Positions 5,607-8,499 of a stretch of 8,499 bases of DNA are shown here, piece by piece. The stretch lies in the NCBI GenBank assembly GCA_027365715.1, contig DAHXLZ010000134.1, positions 1 through 8,499 on the forward strand. The letters run 5' to 3'. The stretch is from Methanomassiliicoccales archaeon (GTDB lineage Archaea > Thermoplasmatota > Thermoplasmata > Sysuiplasmatales > Sysuiplasmataceae). The position numbers and the translations under genes were made by a program. How positions within the stretch are numbered: the first letter of the stretch is position 1; each line of letters begins with the position of its first letter. Below the pieces are notes generated by a model, which saw only the letters and a program-made list of their open reading frames with translations, was not told where the DNA came from and made no database searches.

Positions 5607-6773
5607 TCAGTTATAACCGCGATCGTTTTTCTTCAAGACCATGAGGAAATGATCCCCAAGAGCCGAAAGTGGCCATCTCTTCCCAAGCCAGAAGTCAATC
5701 GCATTGAGTCTTTCTGAATTGTTTGAAAATTTCCTCGCGTAGGCATCTAAATCTGACGGAGGCAGAATCACTGGCACTCCGATTATTCTGTCCACTGTAA
5801 AGAAGCGGTCAAAAATCCTGGCAAACTCCGGAACACTGTAGGAATAAACATCAATGCAGAATCTGGAATCACCCTCTCGCACTGGCGTCCTGGTCCTTTT
5901 CATGATTCTTTTAAATCTGAAAGACAACCCGTACCCAATAATTTCTGAAAGGCAGTATCTGTTGTATATTCCGGTAACAAACTTTCCATTCTTTCCAAGC
6001 AGATCGTGCAGGGCTTCCGGTATTCCATTAAGCGTTTGTTCGCAATTGAGAGCACCATAGGTGGAATAGCACCCGTCAAAATTGCCCTCACCAAACTCCG
6101 AAACAAGAGATTCTATGTCGCTGGCCCTTATCTTCTTTGTAATGAGGTGATCACTCAGTCCTTCAGTGGCAGCTTTTTTCCTCACTATTTCAAGCATTGC
6201 CGAGGAAATGTCAACCGCCACAACATCGTGTCCCTCCTTCAGCAACGGCAACGTCTCCATTCCCGATCCACATCCTATCTCCAGGAGCTTTTTCGACCTG
6301 CAAAAAACATCTTTCATTAAAGTCAGCGAACGTTCTCTGAGAAGCATGTTGATGCTGTTGCCAGTTATGTGTTCATCATAATCATAGGCCACAGAATCAA
6401 ATTCTGATTCTAACCACTTGTAGTATGTTTCCTTTCCTCTGGTCGCTGTAACGGATGGCGTGATCTTCACTACTCTTCCAGCCGGTGAAAACCATTGATT
6501 GAATTTTTCATCTCCATATTTCAAACGAAACATTTCGATGATATTCTCCCTTTTTTCACGATCGCTGACCAGCTCGGCACTGCCAGAAATAGTGTTTTCA
6601 TCGTGCTTAATAATGGCCTCTCCCTTTCGGAGTATCTCAGAGGGCCACCTAGCATCGTGACTTGCAGACATCAGGTAGATGCAGCCATTGTTTCCGACAT
6701 ATGAAAGAACGATCCACCCCCTTATTGACGAAAGTTCAATCGTATCTTTTTCATCTGAGGTATCCATCAACAT
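5607..6773 (-). CDS. Two-domain protein: split-barrel reductase-like domain fused to SAM methyltransferase
   Basis: About 388 aa from the ATG at 6773 (TTG 6785 and ATG 6767 are alternatives). Residues of about 11-106 resemble the small split beta-barrel proteins of the deazaflavin (F420)/FMN-dependent nitroreductase or DUF2255 type: an IYLMSA strand, an ARWPSEILRKG stretch, a GSAELV strand, a KYG helix end, and RVVKITP as last strand. The usual TGRKSGK cofactor loop is missing. Residues of about 114-290 are a class I SAM methyltransferase with motif I LEIGCGSGM (164-172), acidic D188 ending beta-2, and a YSTYGALNC segment in place of motif IV. A C-terminal region of about 100 residues with VYSYS and LNAIDFWLGKRWP may recognise the substrate. 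It lies between glycan genes and ugd with its own TATA box. Methylation of a sugar or lipid is inferred; the methyltransferase call is firm, the N-terminal domain moderate. Confidence 0.8.
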   Translation of the reverse strand: MLMDTSDEKDTIELSSIRGWIVLSYVGNNGCIYLMSASHDARWPSEILRKGEAIIKHDENTISGSAELVSDREKRENIIEMFRLKYGDEKFNQWFSPAGRVVKITPSVTATRGKETYYKWLESEFDSVAYDYDEHITGNSINMLLRERSLTLMKDVFCRSKKLLEIGCGSGMETLPLLKEGHDVVAVDISSAMLEIVRKKAATEGLSDHLITKKIRASDIESLVSEFGEGNFDGCYSTYGALNCEQTLNGIPEALHDLLGKNGKFVTGIYNRYCLSEIIGYGLSFRFKRIMKRTRTPVREGDSRFCIDVYSYSVPEFARIFDRFFTVDRIIGVPVILPPSDLDAYARKFSNNSERLNAIDFWLGKRWPLSALGDHFLMVLKKNDRGYN

Positions 6774-6804
6774 TGTGTGTCGCAACCCATACTGGGAGAG
6801 TATG

Positions 6805-6812
6805 TGTATAAA
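6805..6812 (-). promoter_or_regulatory. TATA box of the fused methyltransferase gene
   Basis: TTTATACA on the minus strand, centred near 6808, predicts a transcription start near 6782. That leaves about 9 bases before the ATG at 6773, so the TTG at 6785 would be outside the transcript. No Shine-Dalgarno site is visible in between. Confidence 0.5.
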
Positions 6813-6840
6813 CGTTAATGTTTGTTACAAGCTCAGTTTC

Positions 6841-6867
6841 ATGCAAGCCAAACCCGATAATTTGCAT
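6841..6867. repeat. Short inverted repeat in the 105-bp intergenic gap
   Basis: ATGCAA and TTGCAT form perfect 6-bp arms with 15 bases between them, lying after the stop of the FkbM-type gene and about 30 bp upstream of the TATA box of the next gene. It could be an operator or chance; no T-run follows, so a terminator is not supported. Confidence 0.25.
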
Positions 6868-6890
6868 AGTGGAGTTCGCTTATCATTTGC

Positions 6891-7835
6891 CTATTTTCTG
6901 ATGGCCAAAACGGAAGACACCGTCAATCTTGGTTGAGCCAGATGTGGGTTTATGACATAATCTCTTGAAATTATTCTGACTCGATAGCCTATTGACTTTA
7001 ATCTATTTCTCAAGTATCCATTCTCATTTATGTTTACGACTAATATTTGATTGAATCTTTTGATATTCCTATCAGAGGAAAATTTAAAAAATTCTTGCTC
7101 GCAACCCACACACACAACTTTCAGTACAGCATCGTCAAAATTAAATTCTTCAGCAAGGGCATCGATGCTTTTCACCTTTACTTCTGTGCCATTTACCACC
7201 TTCATCAATGGAAGACCCATTCTGTTCGATTCCATACTCCTTATCAACATTGTAGCTGGTTTCCCCCCTGCTTCGTTTAGCGTATTTATATTGGTCAGAT
7301 TATTAATTCTGATATTCTCAAGGGCCAGATTATAAAAAAATCGATTGGGTTCGAGAGCTATTACATTTCTAGCTCCTCTAAGCGAGTAGAATATGGCTGT
7401 GTCGCCAATATTTGCGCCAATGTCAACGACGTCTCTACCTGATACGTCAAGCACATTGTATTTTGAGTCTATGCCAGCAAATTTATCGAGAAGCGAAAGC
7501 ACATCTAGATAGGGTAAGGATCCGTAGTGAATCTTTAGTTCCCTGGCGTTATATTTGAATTTGACCTCGCTGGTAATCTGAAATGTTTGAAATTCAAACC
7601 CAGAAGAGAATAGTCTCATCAAGTGGTTTAGTATGAAAAAATCTTCTTCGCTTAATACTTCAAAATCTCTTCCCATAACGCTTACTTTGAAAGGTCTTCT
7701 CAAACCGCCCTTCCAAAGTAGAATGGGTATCAGGCTACTTAGGTCGGGCATTAATTCACTCAACACCTTTAGATTATGCCTGTCGAAAATCGGTTTAACC
7801 TTGGTTGTTAGAAGATGACCTATTTGCCACCTCAT
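6891..7835 (-). CDS. FkbM-family methyltransferase, with an altered acidic motif
   Basis: About 314 aa from the ATG at 7835; a GTG at 7856 would overlap the upstream gene by 13 bp. Numbered from the ATG, the SAM-binding core is clear: VVDIGANIGDTA at 136-147, then VIALEP with E162 ending beta-2, then NLALENIRINNL, all typical of FkbM methyltransferases, which usually O-methylate sugars or glycolipids. The later block, normally LKVDCEG, reads LKVVCVGCEQE at 238-248: the Asp and the first Glu are both Val (codons gtg). The following strand, usually ending in a Glu/His motif, reads VVNINENG. The SAM pocket is therefore intact but the metal or substrate-side acids look lost, so activity is doubtful. 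It follows the glycosyltransferase stop by 8 bp with no strong Shine-Dalgarno site. It is AT-richer than ugd or galU. Confidence 0.8.
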   Translation of the reverse strand: MRWQIGHLLTTKVKPIFDRHNLKVLSELMPDLSSLIPILLWKGGLRRPFKVSVMGRDFEVLSEEDFFILNHLMRLFSSGFEFQTFQITSEVKFKYNARELKIHYGSLPYLDVLSLLDKFAGIDSKYNVLDVSGRDVVDIGANIGDTAIFYSLRGARNVIALEPNRFFYNLALENIRINNLTNINTLNEAGGKPATMLIRSMESNRMGLPLMKVVNGTEVKVKSIDALAEEFNFDDAVLKVVCVGCEQEFFKFSSDRNIKRFNQILVVNINENGYLRNRLKSIGYRVRIISRDYVINPHLAQPRLTVSSVLAIRK

Positions 7836-7843
7836 TTCGGCTT

Positions 7844-8499
7844 TCAAATGCAGCACCTTGATGAAACATCATTTCTATTCAGGATCTTTCTAACCGTGCC
7901 TGGGAATAATAAATACAAACACAGCAATGGAATTTTTAGATCCCAAATCCCAATTTCTCTTTGCGACATACTTTTCAAAAAGAAATTCATTACTTCTTTT
8001 CTTCCCATTCCAGGATTTGATATAAGGAGGTAGAACTTGAATTTCGTCTTGTAAACATACAAAGGTTTGAGCTTTGCCGTTCCCCCGCATTTTTGCAAAA
8101 TTTTTTCAATTTCTCCGATGTCATTAACCATGCGGTCGGAAAGCCCTACCATTTTTCTCATAACAGTGAAAATATCATCTGTGGCGTTTGGAGAACCGTT
8201 TTGGTCATGGATCCTATATATTGTGTAAGTTGCTGTATCTAACGTTAACTCACCTTCCATGCAAATGGATTTGAAAAACAGTAGAGAAGCAAGGCCCATA
8301 TTTATTAATTTTAAAGATCCTCCTAATTCCTGAATCAATTTCTTCCTAACGGCAATTGAACTCAAATTGAACGATGCGCCAGAATCCCAAATGTCCCACA
8401 TTAATTCCTGCTTTTCATTGCCATAGCAACATTGATGGCTTCCTTCAATTGTTATTTCATAAGCGTTAGTAATCTCACATCTTTTCCGCCCTCCTTTTT
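7844..8499 (-). CDS. Glycosyltransferase family 2-like protein, C-terminal part (5' end outside window)
   Basis: The frame stays open from the first ATG-like codon (8401) to the window edge, so the gene begins outside; 217 codons are visible. The stretch HQCCYGNEKQELMWDIWDSG, followed by ASFNLSSIAVRK, is like the middle of archaeal family-2 glycosyltransferases, where an acceptor-side segment precedes a G-x-S-x-N strand. Further on TYTIYRIHDQNGS matches the conserved YRxHDxNxS near the end of the GT-A catalytic domain. The N-terminal nucleotide-sugar half and its DxD motif lie outside. The last 70 residues contain a hydrophobic stretch (IPLLCLYLLFPG) that may sit in or on the membrane. It would transfer a sugar from an activated donor; donor and acceptor cannot be told. 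It is first of a pair with the FkbM-type gene. Confidence 0.7.
   Translation of the reverse strand, partial: KGGRKRCEITNAYEITIEGSHQCCYGNEKQELMWDIWDSGASFNLSSIAVRKKLIQELGGSLKLINMGLASLLFFKSICMEGELTLDTATYTIYRIHDQNGSPNATDDIFTVMRKMVGLSDRMVNDIGEIEKILQKCGGTAKLKPLYVYKTKFKFYLLISNPGMGRKEVMNFFLKSMSQREIGIWDLKIPLLCLYLLFPGTVRKILNRNDVSSRCCI

Noticed and set aside
8399..8401. ATG at 8401 as the start of the rightmost gene
   Set aside because: The frame continues open to the window edge with family-like sequence upstream of this Met, so it is internal.
1..8499. CRISPR array, tRNA or rRNA genes
   Set aside because: No regularly spaced direct repeats and no cloverleaf or rRNA-like sequence were seen on either strand.

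Overview
The window looks like chromosomal DNA from an archaeon, most likely a Thermoplasmata-type euryarchaeon. The evidence is a eukaryote-like replicative primase small subunit, archaeal TATA-type promoters placed about 25 bp before start codons (leaderless mRNAs), and GGTGAT Shine-Dalgarno sites inside the operon. The lineage guess rests on protein style only and is an inference.

Except for a transposase fragment at the left edge, every gene reads on the minus strand, so transcription runs from right to left. From right to left: the C-terminal part of a family-2-like glycosyltransferase (cut by the window end); an FkbM-type methyltransferase; a TATA promoter; a two-domain protein (split-barrel, flavin/F420-reductase-like domain plus class I methyltransferase); a second TATA promoter; a tightly packed set ugd - galU - uxs; priS 37 bp further on; a third TATA promoter; and a four-helix membrane protein with an extracytoplasmic domain. 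The left edge carries the C-terminal end of a TnpB (IS605/IS607 type) protein on the plus strand, converging on the membrane protein gene.

The biochemical core is a sugar-nucleotide route. GalU makes UDP-glucose from glucose-1-phosphate and UTP, Ugd oxidises it to UDP-glucuronate, and the Uxs-like enzyme should decarboxylate that to UDP-xylose. The glycosyltransferase and the two methyltransferases upstream look like assembly and decoration enzymes for a surface glycan or glycolipid. The membrane protein carries two N-glycosylation sequons in its predicted outer domain, but any link to the pathway is speculation. The three sugar genes are translationally linked: galU appears to start at a CTG codon four bases after the ugd stop, and uxs overlaps the galU stop as TGATG; both have a GGTGAT site overlapping or just preceding the upstream stop.

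The right part (from about 6890 on) is visibly more AT-rich than the sugar-nucleotide and primase region, as often seen where variable glycan genes were acquired separately. No rRNA, tRNA or CRISPR array was seen, and there is no gene-free stretch longer than about 110 bases.
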